DNA of 64,000 bases from RZZS01 sp964491785 (GCA_964491785.1 CAZBGS010000003.1:62001-126000); one strand, 5' to 3'. Shown: positions 1-9,085, numbered from the stretch's first letter. Notes: generated by a model from the letters alone, not told the origin. Translations and numbers: made by a program.

Positions 1-197
1 TGGGCCTGATGATTGCCGCCGATTATACCAAAGGCAAAGCCAAGGATCTTGCCATGCGACTGCTGGAAAACGGTCTGGTGGCCCTGACCTGCGGCCATAA
101 CTCTTTACGCCTTGTTCCTCCCCTGATAATCGGCAGACAGGAGGTTGACATGGCAATGGAAATTCTGGGAAGAACATTAAAGGAGATCCACCCATGA
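1..197 (+). CDS. argD: Acetylornithine aminotransferase, C-terminal end (partial)
   Basis: Only the last 64 or so residues are in the window; the frame is open to the left edge (first full codon at position 3, reading G-L-M-I-A). The sequence around 'NSLRLVPPLIIGRQEVD' is the usual C-terminal small-domain end of class III pyridoxal-phosphate aminotransferases of the ArgD type, which make N-acetylornithine in arginine synthesis. The identification rests on this tail and on the next gene, argF, whose ATG overlaps the argD stop as ATGA, a pairing common in alphaproteobacteria. The active-site lysine lies outside the window. Another class III aminotransferase is possible but less likely beside argF. 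Confidence 0.85.
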   Translation, partial: GLMIAADYTKGKAKDLAMRLLENGLVALTCGHNSLRLVPPLIIGRQEVDMAMEILGRTLKEIHP

Positions 198-1093
198 TCC
201 GACATTTTCTGGATCTGCCGGACATCCCTGCGGAGACCTTAAAGAATATTATGAAGGACGCCCACGGAATGAAGGCGGTAAAGTTTTCCCCGCCCCAGAT
301 CTTCAACGGCCTGTCCCTTGCCATGGTATTCGACAAACGCTCGACCCGTACCAGGATGAGCTTCGAGGTTGCGATGAAACAGCTGGGCGGCCATACCATT
401 GTCATGAATATGGACGAACTCCAGCTCTCCGGCGCCGAAAGCATAGAGGACACAGGCGCCGTACTCTCACGCTTCGTCGATGCGATAATGATCCGGATGA
501 GCCGCCACGAAACGCTTGCCGAACTCTCAAGGCACACGACCATCCCCGTAATCAACGGCCTGACCGACTTCTCCCATCCCTGCCAGATCATGGCGGATAT
601 AATGACTGCCGAGGAAAAACTGGGCACGATCGAGAACAGGAAAGTCGCATGGTTCGGCGACTTCAACAACGTCGCCAGAACCTGGGCCCAGGCGGCTTCG
701 ATCTGGAACTTCGATCTTGTCTGCGCGGTACCGCCCGGCCTCAAATCGGGAAACGAGAACCACAAGCGGGTATCCTGCACCGTCGATCCTTTCGAAGCGG
801 CGGTTCAGGCCGATATTATGGTCACCGATACATGGGTCTCTATGGGACAGGAAGGAAAGGACATTGAAAAATTCCTTCCCTATCAGGTAAACAGTAAACT
901 TATGGGCTCGGCAAAAAAAGATGCTATCTTTATGCACTGTATGCCCATTCACCGTGGAGAAGAAGTAACAGAGGAAGTACTGGCCTCCAAAGCATGCGTT
1001 ATATACGACGAAGCCGAAAATCGCCTCCATGCTCAAAAAGCGATATTGGCATGGTGCCTGCAAGATGCGGGAGTGAAAGTTTCAGGAGCCTGA
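194..1093 (+). CDS. argF: Ornithine carbamoyltransferase
   Basis: Converts ornithine and carbamoyl phosphate to citrulline in the cytoplasm. The protein is 299 residues, slightly short but within the family range. The carbamoyl-phosphate loop S-T-R-T-R is at residues 50-54, followed by the HPCQ motif, the DTWVSMG ornithine loop and the HCMP motif with the catalytic cysteine near residue 250. The family's usual DGNN reads G-D-F-N-N here, a substitution at the glycine. The start ATG overlaps the argD stop by four bases, so the two genes are translationally coupled. The C-terminal 'AENRLHAQKAIL' helix is normal. No local arginine regulator is seen. Confidence 0.96.
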   Translation: MIRHFLDLPDIPAETLKNIMKDAHGMKAVKFSPPQIFNGLSLAMVFDKRSTRTRMSFEVAMKQLGGHTIVMNMDELQLSGAESIEDTGAVLSRFVDAIMIRMSRHETLAELSRHTTIPVINGLTDFSHPCQIMADIMTAEEKLGTIENRKVAWFGDFNNVARTWAQAASIWNFDLVCAVPPGLKSGNENHKRVSCTVDPFEAAVQADIMVTDTWVSMGQEGKDIEKFLPYQVNSKLMGSAKKDAIFMHCMPIHRGEEVTEEVLASKACVIYDEAENRLHAQKAILAWCLQDAGVKVSGA

Positions 1094-1126
1094 AACCTTA
1101 CGCCTGCAGCCTGACGAAAACAGGAT

Positions 1127-3493
1127 ATGATGTTTAACAGATTTGCACTCTCGGGAATGTCGATAAGGGCCAAATTGTTTGTCCTGGTATGTTCCCTGAT
1201 ATTGATCCTTGTTATTTCCGCCATGATATTGCGCGGGGTTCTCAGCGAGAATGTCCGACTAAACCAGGAACAATCCAAAATCATTCAGGTCTTGAGAGAA
1301 ATAACGATTCTCCGCAAGCATTTCAGCGATCTGCGATTTGTCTATAACAGCTTTCTCAATGACCCGTCCCCTGAGGGTATTGGCGAAATCAGAGATAATA
1401 TTAGAATGTTCGGCACTCATATAAAGGTGCTGGAAAAGTATGACCTGGAAGAAGTAAAAGAACTTGAGTTTTATCTCCAGCGCTTGGACGTAATAGCGCA
1501 GAAGATTTCCGTTCTGGACGATAGAGATGTCTGGTTCGACCATCCTCTATATGCTGACGCCAACAGCATTAAGATCACAATGGACGAGATATTCACGGCG
1601 ATTAAAGACCATTTTGAAGATATTCTTGAAAATATTTCCGAAGACACGCTTGAAAACGCGCGCTATTTGCAACAGGTGCCATTGCTGTTCCTGGTTGCCG
1701 GCATGCTTACCGTCCTGGTTGGCACTATTATTATTATAGTCGACATATTCCTACCGGTTGCCAAAATCAAAAGAGCAATGGCTTCGGCAGCCATCGACAC
1801 GGAACACGCCGACCAGTATGTTCTGGAAGTACATGAAACAGATGATGAAATCGCCGAAACTTCTCTTGAGCTCAACCATCTCCTTCGTGAAGTTTCCAGC
1901 GGCATAGAGCAAATTCGCGAAGCAGAACGAAGACTGCGCGAAACCGGAAAGTATCTTCAAGCCATCATGGACAACGTGGTCGACGGCCTGATAATTCTCG
2001 ATGAGAAGGGTATTATCGAATCGTTCAGCCCGAGCGCAGAAAAAATCTTTGGCCTAGATTCAAAATCCGCGATCGGCCTTGAAATTGTCGATCTTTTCAA
2101 TTGCAATAACAACAAAGGCAACGGCGGCATTGATATTCTCAGAAGTCCCCGCTTTCACAGGCTAGCCGGTAAACGCCCGAGAGATTTCGAGGCCTGCCGC
2201 AGCGATGGCTCCTGCACTTCTGTGGAACTTGCGATCGGCAAAACCCGCTACGCCGGACGGAATCTTTATATAGTAACGGTTCGCGACATTACCGCCCGCA
2301 AGCAGATGGAAACTTTCATCGAACATGCCCAGAGGATGGAAACCATCGGCAGGATGACCGGGGGCATCGCGCACGATTTTAACAATATGCTTACTGTCAT
2401 CTCGGGTAATCTTGAAATACTGGAAAGAAAAATATCGGGAGACAGCCAGTTAGCTGAACTGGTTCAGTCCGCCCTTGAATCCGTTGAACGAGGAACTGAA
2501 CTGACAGGCAGACTTCTTGCCTTTTCCCGCAAGCAGCTCCTCAAACCCGAATACATCAATATCAATGCCCTCCTGCCTGAAATAGCCACTCTTTCCCGTA
2601 GGGTAGTCCGTGAAGATATAGAGCTGATCATCGAGCCTGGCGAAGACCTGTGGCATAGCCGGATAGATCCGATGCAATTCGAAAACGCCGTTATAAATCT
2701 TGCTATCAATTCCCGCGATGCAATAGCCGGTTTCGGCAAAATAGCTATGAGAACTGAAAATATTGTCATCGGCGATGACCTGGAAAACTATCCGACTTCC
2801 GAAATGAGACCTGGAGCGTATGTGAAGATGTCCGTTACCGATAACGGCAGCGGCATCAGAAAAGAAGTACTCGAACATGTTTTCGAACCTTTCTTTACCA
2901 CCAAGGATATTGGAAAGGGCACAGGTCTTGGCCTGTCGATGGTTTATGGCTTCACGCGCCAGTCAGGCGGCTTTGTCGTTATCGATAGCGAACCTGGAAA
3001 AGGCACGACCGTAAGCCTTTACTTTCCGAAAGCTGAAGAAAGACAGGCCCGCCCCCATCAACCTCCACCGCAAACCGGCACCGACCAGCAACCGGAAGAC
3101 AATATCGGCAGCGATGTTCCCCGAGGCACGGAATCCATTCTTGTCGTCGAGGACGAGGCCGAACTTCTAAATTACCTGACCGAAATTCTCCGTGAACTGG
3201 GCTACAGGGTGACACAGGCAAAAAACGGCAAAAACGCGATAAGCCGCCTTGCCCGAAGAAAGAACCTCGGCCTTCTGCTGACCGACGTGGTCATGCCCGG
3301 CGGAATAAACGGCGAAGAGCTGGCAAGGGAAGTACATGAAAAATTCCCCGATGCCAAAATTCTGTTTATGTCCGGATACACAAAAGATGCGCTTGTGGAT
3401 CAGGGCAACCTGCGCGAAGGTGTAAACCTGATATCAAAGCCGTTCACCCGAAAGCAGATAGCTCAGAAAATCAGGGAAGTCCTCGACTCCTGA
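1127..3493 (+). CDS. Membrane hybrid sensor histidine kinase (PAS-HisKA-HATPase-REC)
   Basis: A 788-residue hybrid kinase. A first membrane helix (about residues 15-38) and a second (about 185-209) enclose a periplasmic segment of about 145 residues that probably senses a signal. A PAS domain follows (about 275-390). The phosphoacceptor is His416 in G-G-I-A-H-D-F-N-N. The ATP-binding domain has an N box ('NAVINLAINSRDAI'), DNGSGI and GKGTGLGLS. A spacer rich in Gln and Pro leads to a C-terminal receiver (about 670-788) with acceptor Asp720. There is no histidine phosphotransfer domain and no response regulator nearby, so it is an orphan and the output partner is unknown. The ATG at 1127 is followed directly by a second ATG; either may be used. 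Confidence 0.9.
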   Translation: MMFNRFALSGMSIRAKLFVLVCSLILILVISAMILRGVLSENVRLNQEQSKIIQVLREITILRKHFSDLRFVYNSFLNDPSPEGIGEIRDNIRMFGTHIKVLEKYDLEEVKELEFYLQRLDVIAQKISVLDDRDVWFDHPLYADANSIKITMDEIFTAIKDHFEDILENISEDTLENARYLQQVPLLFLVAGMLTVLVGTIIIIVDIFLPVAKIKRAMASAAIDTEHADQYVLEVHETDDEIAETSLELNHLLREVSSGIEQIREAERRLRETGKYLQAIMDNVVDGLIILDEKGIIESFSPSAEKIFGLDSKSAIGLEIVDLFNCNNNKGNGGIDILRSPRFHRLAGKRPRDFEACRSDGSCTSVELAIGKTRYAGRNLYIVTVRDITARKQMETFIEHAQRMETIGRMTGGIAHDFNNMLTVISGNLEILERKISGDSQLAELVQSALESVERGTELTGRLLAFSRKQLLKPEYININALLPEIATLSRRVVREDIELIIEPGEDLWHSRIDPMQFENAVINLAINSRDAIAGFGKIAMRTENIVIGDDLENYPTSEMRPGAYVKMSVTDNGSGIRKEVLEHVFEPFFTTKDIGKGTGLGLSMVYGFTRQSGGFVVIDSEPGKGTTVSLYFPKAEERQARPHQPPPQTGTDQQPEDNIGSDVPRGTESILVVEDEAELLNYLTEILRELGYRVTQAKNGKNAISRLARRKNLGLLLTDVVMPGGINGEELAREVHEKFPDAKILFMSGYTKDALVDQGNLREGVNLISKPFTRKQIAQKIREVLDS

Positions 3494-3535
3494 CCCGTTA
3501 TAGAGCCTTCTGGTTTAACCTTATCGTCCAGTGCC

Positions 3536-4594
3536 CTATTCCGAACCGAACACCGTGTTAAGCTGCTGGCTGACGCGGATGAAAGTGGTTCGTTTTGAAA
3601 GCTCTTTCAGTCTCCTCGCCCCGACATACGTGCATGCCGAACGCAGCCCGCCGAGTATGTCATGAAGCGTCGAGCTTACATCCCCCCGGTACGGCACCCT
3701 GACCGTCTTTCCTTCGCTGGCCCGGTACTCGGCCACGCCGCCGGAATGCTTCTCCATCGCCGTCGAACTGCTCATTCCGTAGAACTGCACGAACTTCTTG
3801 CCGTTATCGTCTTCGACGATCTCCTGCTCGCTCTGGTCATGGCCTGCCAGCATGCCTCCGAGCATAACGAAATCCGCGCCCGCCCCGAATGCCTTCGCCA
3901 GATCCCCCGGAACAGTGCAGCCGCCATCGGAACAGACGAGCCCTGAAAGACCGTGAGCGGCATCCGCGCATTCGATAATCGCCGACAACTGGGGATAGCC
4001 CACCCCGGTCATCTTGCGCGTCGTGCAGACGCTGCCGGGCCCTATCCCCACCTTGACGACATCGACACCGGAAAGGATCAGCTCTTCCACCATTTCCCCG
4101 GTAACCACATTCCCGGCCATAACCGTCATTTCAGGAACAATGTCGCGAATGCGTTTGACGAAATCTATGAAGTGCTGGCTGTAGCCGTTGGCGACGTCGA
4201 TACACAGCTTGTCTATCCCCCGCCCCTCTTTCTGCGGCTTGCTTTGCAGAAAGGCTTTCAGCTTTTCGACATCGTCGTCGGTAATCCCGATCGAATACCA
4301 GACATCCCCGCCGCCGTTCTTTTCAAAGTAATCCGTAAGCCGCTCCAGCGGATAATGCTTGTGCAGCGCCGCCGTCATCCCCTGCCCGTTCTTCGCCAAA
4401 GCCATCGCCATCGCCATGGTTCCGACACCGTCCATGTTCGCCGCGATCACAGGCACGCCGTTGAACTGCCGCCCGCTCCATCTGAAGACATACTCGCGCG
4501 CCAGATCGACATCCTTGCGGCTCGACAAAGTAGACCTCTTCGGCCTGATAAGCACGTCCTTGAAATCGAGCTTAAGATCTTCTTCTATACGCAT
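3536..4594 (-). CDS. guaC: GMP reductase
   Basis: NADPH-dependent deamination of GMP to IMP in purine salvage. The protein is 352 residues, the length of GuaC rather than IMP dehydrogenase (about 490), and has no CBS-domain insertion. The catalytic cysteine is in 'GIGPGSVCTTRKMTG', and 'SDGGCTVPGD' and 'GADFVMLGGMLAGH' form the phosphate-binding part of the TIM barrel. The start 'MRIEEDLKLDFKDVLIRPKRS' is typical for the family. The gene is 11 bases downstream of the DUF1192 gene on the same strand. Its 3' end converges with the upstream kinase gene. Confidence 0.94.
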   Translation of the reverse strand: MRIEEDLKLDFKDVLIRPKRSTLSSRKDVDLAREYVFRWSGRQFNGVPVIAANMDGVGTMAMAMALAKNGQGMTAALHKHYPLERLTDYFEKNGGGDVWYSIGITDDDVEKLKAFLQSKPQKEGRGIDKLCIDVANGYSQHFIDFVKRIRDIVPEMTVMAGNVVTGEMVEELILSGVDVVKVGIGPGSVCTTRKMTGVGYPQLSAIIECADAAHGLSGLVCSDGGCTVPGDLAKAFGAGADFVMLGGMLAGHDQSEQEIVEDDNGKKFVQFYGMSSSTAMEKHSGGVAEYRASEGKTVRVPYRGDVSSTLHDILGGLRSACTYVGARRLKELSKRTTFIRVSQQLNTVFGSE

Positions 4595-4605
4595 GACTTT
4601 TCCCT

Positions 4606-4803
4606 TCAGGATTTAAAGAATGCCGCCGCCGCCGCGTCCCTGTGCGCTTTCTTCCTTTTTATCTCTTCCTCGACGCGGGAGATTTCTTCTTTCATGGCGT
4701 TTATATATTCTTCCAGTTCTTCGATCGACATTTTTGTCAGATCTTTTTTGATCGGTTTTTTAGTTCTGGGATCAAGATCGTCGTCAAACATGGCTTTCCT
4801 CAT
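4606..4803 (-). CDS. DUF1192 family small coiled-coil protein
   Basis: A 65-residue acidic-then-helical protein. The start 'MFDDDLDPRTKKP' (fifth codon; an alternative start at 4791) followed by 'MSIEELEEYINAMKEEISRVEEEIKRKKAHRDAA' (cited in part) matches the DUF1192 family known almost only in alphaproteobacteria. The second half should form a coiled coil. Function is unknown. It diverges from a quinone-oxidoreductase gene with only 26 bases between the starts, an arrangement I recall from other members of the class, so the two promoters must overlap or lie inside the neighbouring gene. Confidence 0.85.
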   Translation of the reverse strand: MRKAMFDDDLDPRTKKPIKKDLTKMSIEELEEYINAMKEEISRVEEEIKRKKAHRDAAAAAFFKS

Positions 4804-4829
4804 CTCGTCATTGCGCTAATAATAATCCC

Positions 4830-5765
4830 ATGAAAGTCATCGAGATCAAGAATAAACAACTTCATCAGGGCGAGCGCCCCGCCCCGGTGCCCGGCAAGGA
4901 CGAGGTTCTGATAAAAGTTGCGGCCGCTGGCGTTAACCGCGCCGACATCCTCCAGCGTCTTGGCAAATACCCTCCGCCGGAAGGCGTGACGGACATCCCC
5001 GGACTCGAAGTCTCCGGGATAATCGAAAGCACCGGCGAACGTGTTTGCGCACTTCTTGAAGGCGGAGGATATTCCGAATACGCGCTCGCCGCCAGGGATC
5101 TCTGCCTGCCGGTTCCCGAAAATCTGAGCCTGCCCGAAGCAGCGGCCCTGCCCGAGGCGATTTTTACAGTCTGGAAAAATCTTTTTATTGCCGGAGAACT
5201 AAAACCCGGCGAAACGGCACTCGTCCACGGCGGATCTTCCGGGATCGGCACCATGGCCATCCAGATGGCACGGCAAATGGGCTCAAAGATAATCGTAACC
5301 GCCGGAAGCGACGCCAAATGCGAAGCCTGCCGAAACCTTGGCGCCGACCTCTCCGTCAATTACCGCGACACCGACTTCACCGGGCAGGCGCTGGCCTTCA
5401 CAGGCGGACGGGGCGTTGACGTCGTGCTGGATATCGTTGGCGGCGACTACGTGCAGCGCAACCTCGATTGCCTGGCCCCTCAAGGACGGCATGTAAGCAT
5501 TGCCTTTATGAAAGGCCCCTCTGCATCTATCTCGCTGAATACGATTATCCGCAAAAATCTTACCCTTACCGGCTCCACTCTGCGCGGCTCTGACAGACGG
5601 GAGAAAGCCGGTCTTGCCGATCAGATCAGGGAAAAAGTCTGGCCCCTTGTCACCGCAGGCCGGATCAAACCCGTAATCCACGCCTCAATCCCCCTCGCAA
5701 ATGCACCCCGCGCCCATGAAATCCTTGAAGCAGGCGCCCATTTCGGAAAAATAATCCTGACTTAG
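4830..5765 (+). CDS. NAD(P)H-quinone oxidoreductase, zinc-independent MDR family (PIG3-like)
   Basis: A 311-residue medium-chain dehydrogenase/reductase without the zinc-binding cysteines of alcohol dehydrogenases. The N-terminal GroES-like fold has 'AAGVNRADILQRLGKYPPP', a signature of the quinone-oxidoreductase/PIG3 branch. The Rossmann nucleotide site is 'VHGGSSGIGTMAIQMAR' at about residues 132-148. It probably reduces quinones or enones with NADPH in the cytosol; the physiological substrate cannot be told from sequence. Length and the C-terminal '...HEILEAGAHFGKIIL' are normal. It starts 26 bases from the divergent DUF1192 gene. Confidence 0.9.
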   Translation: MKVIEIKNKQLHQGERPAPVPGKDEVLIKVAAAGVNRADILQRLGKYPPPEGVTDIPGLEVSGIIESTGERVCALLEGGGYSEYALAARDLCLPVPENLSLPEAAALPEAIFTVWKNLFIAGELKPGETALVHGGSSGIGTMAIQMARQMGSKIIVTAGSDAKCEACRNLGADLSVNYRDTDFTGQALAFTGGRGVDVVLDIVGGDYVQRNLDCLAPQGRHVSIAFMKGPSASISLNTIIRKNLTLTGSTLRGSDRREKAGLADQIREKVWPLVTAGRIKPVIHASIPLANAPRAHEILEAGAHFGKIILT

Positions 5766-5840
5766 TGAATAAGCGAAAAATACTGTCAGGAATAACTGTG
5801 CCGACCTGCGCATTGAAATAAGACATATTCCGGATTATTA

Positions 5841-5879
5841 TAGGTTTATCTTCTGTTTCCCACCCCGAAACCTAAGGAG
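5841..5879 (+). promoter_or_regulatory. Leader hairpin and remote Shine-Dalgarno before the Na/Pi symporter gene
   Basis: TAGGTTT (5841-5847) pairs with AAACCTA (5868-5874) around a 20-base loop, and the right arm runs into a strong AAGGAG (5874-5879). The first ATG of the gene below is 18 bases further on, too far for normal use of this ribosome site, whereas an in-frame ATT at 5886 has a spacing of 6. Either initiation is at the rare codon ATT or the AAGGAG is fortuitous. The hairpin could mask the ribosome site. Confidence 0.4.
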
Positions 5880-5897
5880 TTTTCTATTTCTCCCACC

Positions 5898-7562
5898 ATG
5901 ATTCTGCTTAATATTGCTGGCGGCGTAAGTCTTTTATTACTGGGACTTACGATGTTGCGGCTTGGCATGACCCGCGGTTTCGGGGCCTCGCTGCGGCAGT
6001 TCATCGCCAGAAGCACGCGCAGCAGGATCAAGGCGTTCGCTTCGGGAGCTTTCGTAACGATGCTGCTGCAAAGCTCGACGGCGACCATTCTTATCGTAAC
6101 CAGCTTTGCCGCTCAGGATCTCATTTCCACCTCAGCCGCTCTGGCTGTCATACTCGGCGCGGATGTGGGCACGACAATAGTTGCACAGTTGCTTTCTTTC
6201 GACATTTCCTGGCTGGCCCCGCTGCTGATCATTTCCGGCTACATCCTCTACCGCCGCGAACGCTCGAGCAAACTGAAAAACATCGGAAGAATCCTGGTAG
6301 GCCTCGCCTTTATGTTCATAGCCCTCGGCTGGATCAGGGAATCGGCGGAACCGCTGAAACACTCCGCCACTCTGCCCCTGATACTAAAGCCTCTGGCGAA
6401 CGACGCCATCCTGGCGGTCGGGGTTTCGGCGATAATAACCTGGGTATTGCACTCCTCGCTTGCCTTCGTGCTTCTTCTGGTCTCGCTGGTTGGCAGCTCC
6501 GTACTGCCGCTGGAGCTTGGGCTTGTCATGGTGCTGGGAGCAAATGTCGGCGGAACCGTTGCCCCCATGCTCGCGGCGTTAAAAGACACCCCCGCAGCAA
6601 AACGCATACCTGTCGGCAACATAATAATGCGCCTTACCGGTGTGGTACTGGTTCTGCCTTTCATCGACCTCGCTCAGCCTGCGCTGGAATCTTTTGGGAT
6701 CGATCCGGGCCGCCAGATAGTCACCTTTCACATGCTGTTCAATCTGGCTCTGGCCCTTCTCTTCCTCCCTCTCGCGGGAATTGTTGCCGCCGCCTGCAAA
6801 AAGATCGTCCCCGACCGCCTCGACAACGACGATCCCGGCCAGCCCAAATACCTTGACAAGAACGCCCTGGACACCCCTTCGATAGCCCTTGCCTCCGCAG
6901 TCAGGGAAACTCTCCGCATGGCCGACATGATCGAGGTCATGCTCAGCGATTCAATCCGCGCTTTCAAGGCCAATGACGAGGAGAAAGTCAGCTCCGTCAC
7001 CGAACAGGACGACATAATCGACAATCTCTACACCGCGATTAAAAACTACCTCGCCAGATTGAATGAAGAGTTCATGGACGCATCAGAAGCCCAGAGATAC
7101 CTCCAGATCTTCACCTTCGCCACCAATATCGAACACGCCGGAGACATCATCGATAAAAACCTGATGGCCTCCGCGCTGAAGAAAATCCGCAAGAACCAGA
7201 AATTCTCCAGCAAAGGCCTCCAGGAGATCGAAGACATCCATGCAATGGTCATGGATACCGTCAGACTTTCGCAGTCGGTATTCGTCTCCGAGGACAAGGA
7301 ACTGGCGAAACGGCTGCTCAAGCAAAAAGACTACCTCAGAAACGCCGAAGCCAAAGCGTCGGTATCCCATATCGAGCGCCTGCGCGAAGGCATACCGGAA
7401 ACCTTTGCGACAAGCTCGCTGCATATCGATATCATCCGCGATTTGCGCCGCATCAACACTCACCTCTGCAATATCGCCTATCCGGTTCTCGAAACTCCCG
7501 AGGAAATCAAAGGCAAGGGCAAGGATCAGCAGGAAGTAACCCTTGGTGTGGAAACCGACTGA
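5898..7562 (+). CDS. Na/Pi cotransporter II-related protein with PhoU-like C-terminal domain
   Basis: A 554-residue inner-membrane protein. The first 300 residues carry two related membrane blocks, each with the Q-S-S-(S/T) type signature of Na/phosphate symporters: 'TMLLQSSTATILIVTSF' at about 52-68 and 'WVLHSSLAFVLLLVSL' at about 181. After a hydrophilic linker near residue 310, a helical PhoU-like domain (about 340-540) follows. By family it probably moves phosphate, or regulates it, across the inner membrane. It stands alone; a terminator follows at 7660. Phosphate is inferred from the family only. Confidence 0.88.
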   Translation: MILLNIAGGVSLLLLGLTMLRLGMTRGFGASLRQFIARSTRSRIKAFASGAFVTMLLQSSTATILIVTSFAAQDLISTSAALAVILGADVGTTIVAQLLSFDISWLAPLLIISGYILYRRERSSKLKNIGRILVGLAFMFIALGWIRESAEPLKHSATLPLILKPLANDAILAVGVSAIITWVLHSSLAFVLLLVSLVGSSVLPLELGLVMVLGANVGGTVAPMLAALKDTPAAKRIPVGNIIMRLTGVVLVLPFIDLAQPALESFGIDPGRQIVTFHMLFNLALALLFLPLAGIVAAACKKIVPDRLDNDDPGQPKYLDKNALDTPSIALASAVRETLRMADMIEVMLSDSIRAFKANDEEKVSSVTEQDDIIDNLYTAIKNYLARLNEEFMDASEAQRYLQIFTFATNIEHAGDIIDKNLMASALKKIRKNQKFSSKGLQEIEDIHAMVMDTVRLSQSVFVSEDKELAKRLLKQKDYLRNAEAKASVSHIERLREGIPETFATSSLHIDIIRDLRRINTHLCNIAYPVLETPEEIKGKGKDQQEVTLGVETD

Positions 7563-7945
7563 TCTTCAGAAATAATTAATTCATCATTTGTATTATGAAG
7601 TCAGGTTCTGTTGTTTATCAGATTGCAATAGTTCCTCCTCACACGTGTCATTGAAACTTCAACCGCCCGCGATTGATCGAGGCGGTTGATTTTTAAAGAA
7701 AATCAGAAAAGCGAATCACTTTGGCAGGCTTGTTTGCAGTTTATTAATTTCTATGTGTTTCAATAAGCTATGGTCAAATTTCAGAGTTTCTTACGGAATC
7801 AGTGCAGATAAAAACCATTTGTCAAAAAAGCCAGTTTTTTCAATTGGTTATATAGAGGATTGCATTATTTCGCCCAAAGACTCGAAAATTTGCTAGAATA
7901 TACCAATATTATTTGAACGACAACCTTAACCAAAGGAGGATCTTC
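7563..7945. other. 383-base gene-free stretch
   Basis: The only stretch above 300 bases without a gene. It begins with the terminator described separately (7660-7694), then turns AT-rich. From about 7700 to 7945 it presumably holds the promoter and leader of the DUF465 gene. It contains an A6/T6 dyad around 7822-7838. No open reading frame, tRNA or known riboswitch fold is recognisable. A small RNA is possible but not supported by anything I can see. Confidence 0.5.
7660..7694 (+). terminator. Rho-independent terminator of the Na/Pi symporter gene
   Basis: CAACCGCC (7660-7667) and GGCGGTTG (7681-7688) form a perfect 8-bp stem around a 13-base loop, followed at once by ATTTTTA. It lies about 100 bases after the symporter stop and in the right orientation. 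Confidence 0.7.
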
Positions 7946-8149
7946 ATGCCTTCAGCACGTGGAATTTCGAATCAAAACGGATACGCCGCATCTCTACAAG
8001 CCAGACACGCCGCTATCTCCGAACAGATAGAAGAAAAGATGAAGAGCAGAATCACCGACGATATCGAAATCCGCGCATTAAAAAAGATGAAGCTTCGACT
8101 AAAGGAAGAGCTTGAGGGTATCAGAAACATCAGGCAAGCCGTCAATTAG
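7946..8149 (+). CDS. DUF465 (YdcH-like) small helical protein
   Basis: A 67-residue protein; the start is fixed by a strong Shine-Dalgarno AAAGGAGGA (7932-7940) five bases before the ATG. The frame stays open upstream, but no better start is seen there. 'LQARHAAISEQIEEKMKSR' followed by '...IRALKKMKLRLKEELE' is the pattern of the DUF465 family, short helical hairpins widespread in alphaproteobacteria and of unknown function. It converges with the TrcR-like gene; a pair of palindromic repeats lies between them. Confidence 0.8.
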   Translation: MPSARGISNQNGYAASLQARHAAISEQIEEKMKSRITDDIEIRALKKMKLRLKEELEGIRNIRQAVN

Positions 8150-8184
8150 ACCAAAAGCATCGAACGACCAGATCGAATCGCCTC

Positions 8185-8233
8185 ATGCCCGCTTGGTGCG
8201 GGCATCCGCGACAGGCACGCCTGACGGCGTGCC
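8185..8233. repeat. Palindromic intergenic repeat, copy A (two tandem hairpins)
   Basis: ATGCCCGC (8185-8192) and GCGGGCAT (8198-8205) form an 8-bp stem with loop TTGGT. GGCACGCC (8214-8221) and GGCGTGCC (8226-8233) form a second 8-bp stem with a 4-base loop. The first hairpin and its flanks match copy D at 49968-50003 in the opposite orientation. It sits between convergent genes, so it may serve as a bidirectional terminator. Confidence 0.75.
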
Positions 8234-8254
8234 GCTGGGATGACGGAAAACGGT

Positions 8255-8962
8255 TCAACCCGATGGATCAGTCTTGTTCCCGCTTGTCTTGCTCAGGAAA
8301 TTCGAGAAGTCGAAGCCGCTGAAGTCGTTTTCCTTCTTGCTCTGCTCTTCCTCGTCCCTGGCCTTGCGTTCGGCTTCCTCGCGGTCTTTCTGGGCTTTGA
8401 TTTCGTCAGGATCCTTGCCTTGCGCTTTATACCCCTTGCGTGAAGCGTCTTCCAGCTCATGATATGTGCAAAGCCCAAGCTCCTGAGGATGACGAGGCTT
8501 TATGTTGGGCGAATTCGGGTGCGTCCTCTCGCGAACGGAAAGAACCGTAGGCTTGGTTGTCCCGATCAGCTTGCAAATCTGGCCATCAGATATTTCCGGG
8601 TGATGCTTCAGAATCCATGCAATAGCGTCCGGCTTGTCCCTGCGGCGTGATACAGGAGTATATCTCGGCCCCTTTGAACGAACTCGCAGTGGAGGCAGAT
8701 CGGCCCGGTTATTGTAACGAAGACTCGCGTTCTTGTCCTTTTGACAGCGCTCGATCTCTTCGCTGGATAAAATCCCTTCCTTGATCGGATCCCGCCCTTG
8801 CAATCCCCTGTTGATCTCTTCATCGGCCAGAGCCTCTATCTCAAGCTCGGTAAGATTGGTAAAATCCGCTATCTGCCTGAAAGTCAGAGCAGTATTGTCG
8901 ATCAGCCACACAGCTGTAGCCTTTGGCATCAACAGAGTCGGAGCGTTAACGGAACCTGACAT
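8255..8962 (-). CDS. trcR: DUF1013 family cell-cycle transcriptional regulator, TrcR-like
   Basis: A 235-residue protein of the alphaproteobacterial DUF1013 family, named TrcR for its cell-cycle role as a transcriptional regulator. The conserved core is clear: 'LLMPKATAVWLIDNTALTF' at the N terminus, 'RSKGPRYTPVSRRRDKPDA' in the centre, and 'ISDGQICKLIGTTKPTV', which reads as a helix-turn-helix, followed by 'SPNIKPRHPQELGLC'. The last 60 residues are a charged, low-complexity tail. A strong AGGAGG stands 8-9 bases before the ATG. It is monocistronic and converges with the DUF465 gene. The presence of CtrA in the same window fits a cell-cycle role. Confidence 0.85.
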   Translation of the reverse strand: MSGSVNAPTLLMPKATAVWLIDNTALTFRQIADFTNLTELEIEALADEEINRGLQGRDPIKEGILSSEEIERCQKDKNASLRYNNRADLPPLRVRSKGPRYTPVSRRRDKPDAIAWILKHHPEISDGQICKLIGTTKPTVLSVRERTHPNSPNIKPRHPQELGLCTYHELEDASRKGYKAQGKDPDEIKAQKDREEAERKARDEEEQSKKENDFSGFDFSNFLSKTSGNKTDPSG

Positions 8963-9085
8963 AATTTATTACCTCCTGTTGTCAGCATCCTCTGACAACG
9001 ATATAAACTCTCTGGTCGATCCTTTCCCGTGGACCAACTGTTATCACATTCGAAAAATATTCGGGAATAGAAGAGAATATAATCA

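Noticed and set aside
3953..4819. 288-codon open frame opposite guaC and the DUF1192 gene
   Set aside because: Shadow that would cover two real genes; no start signal.
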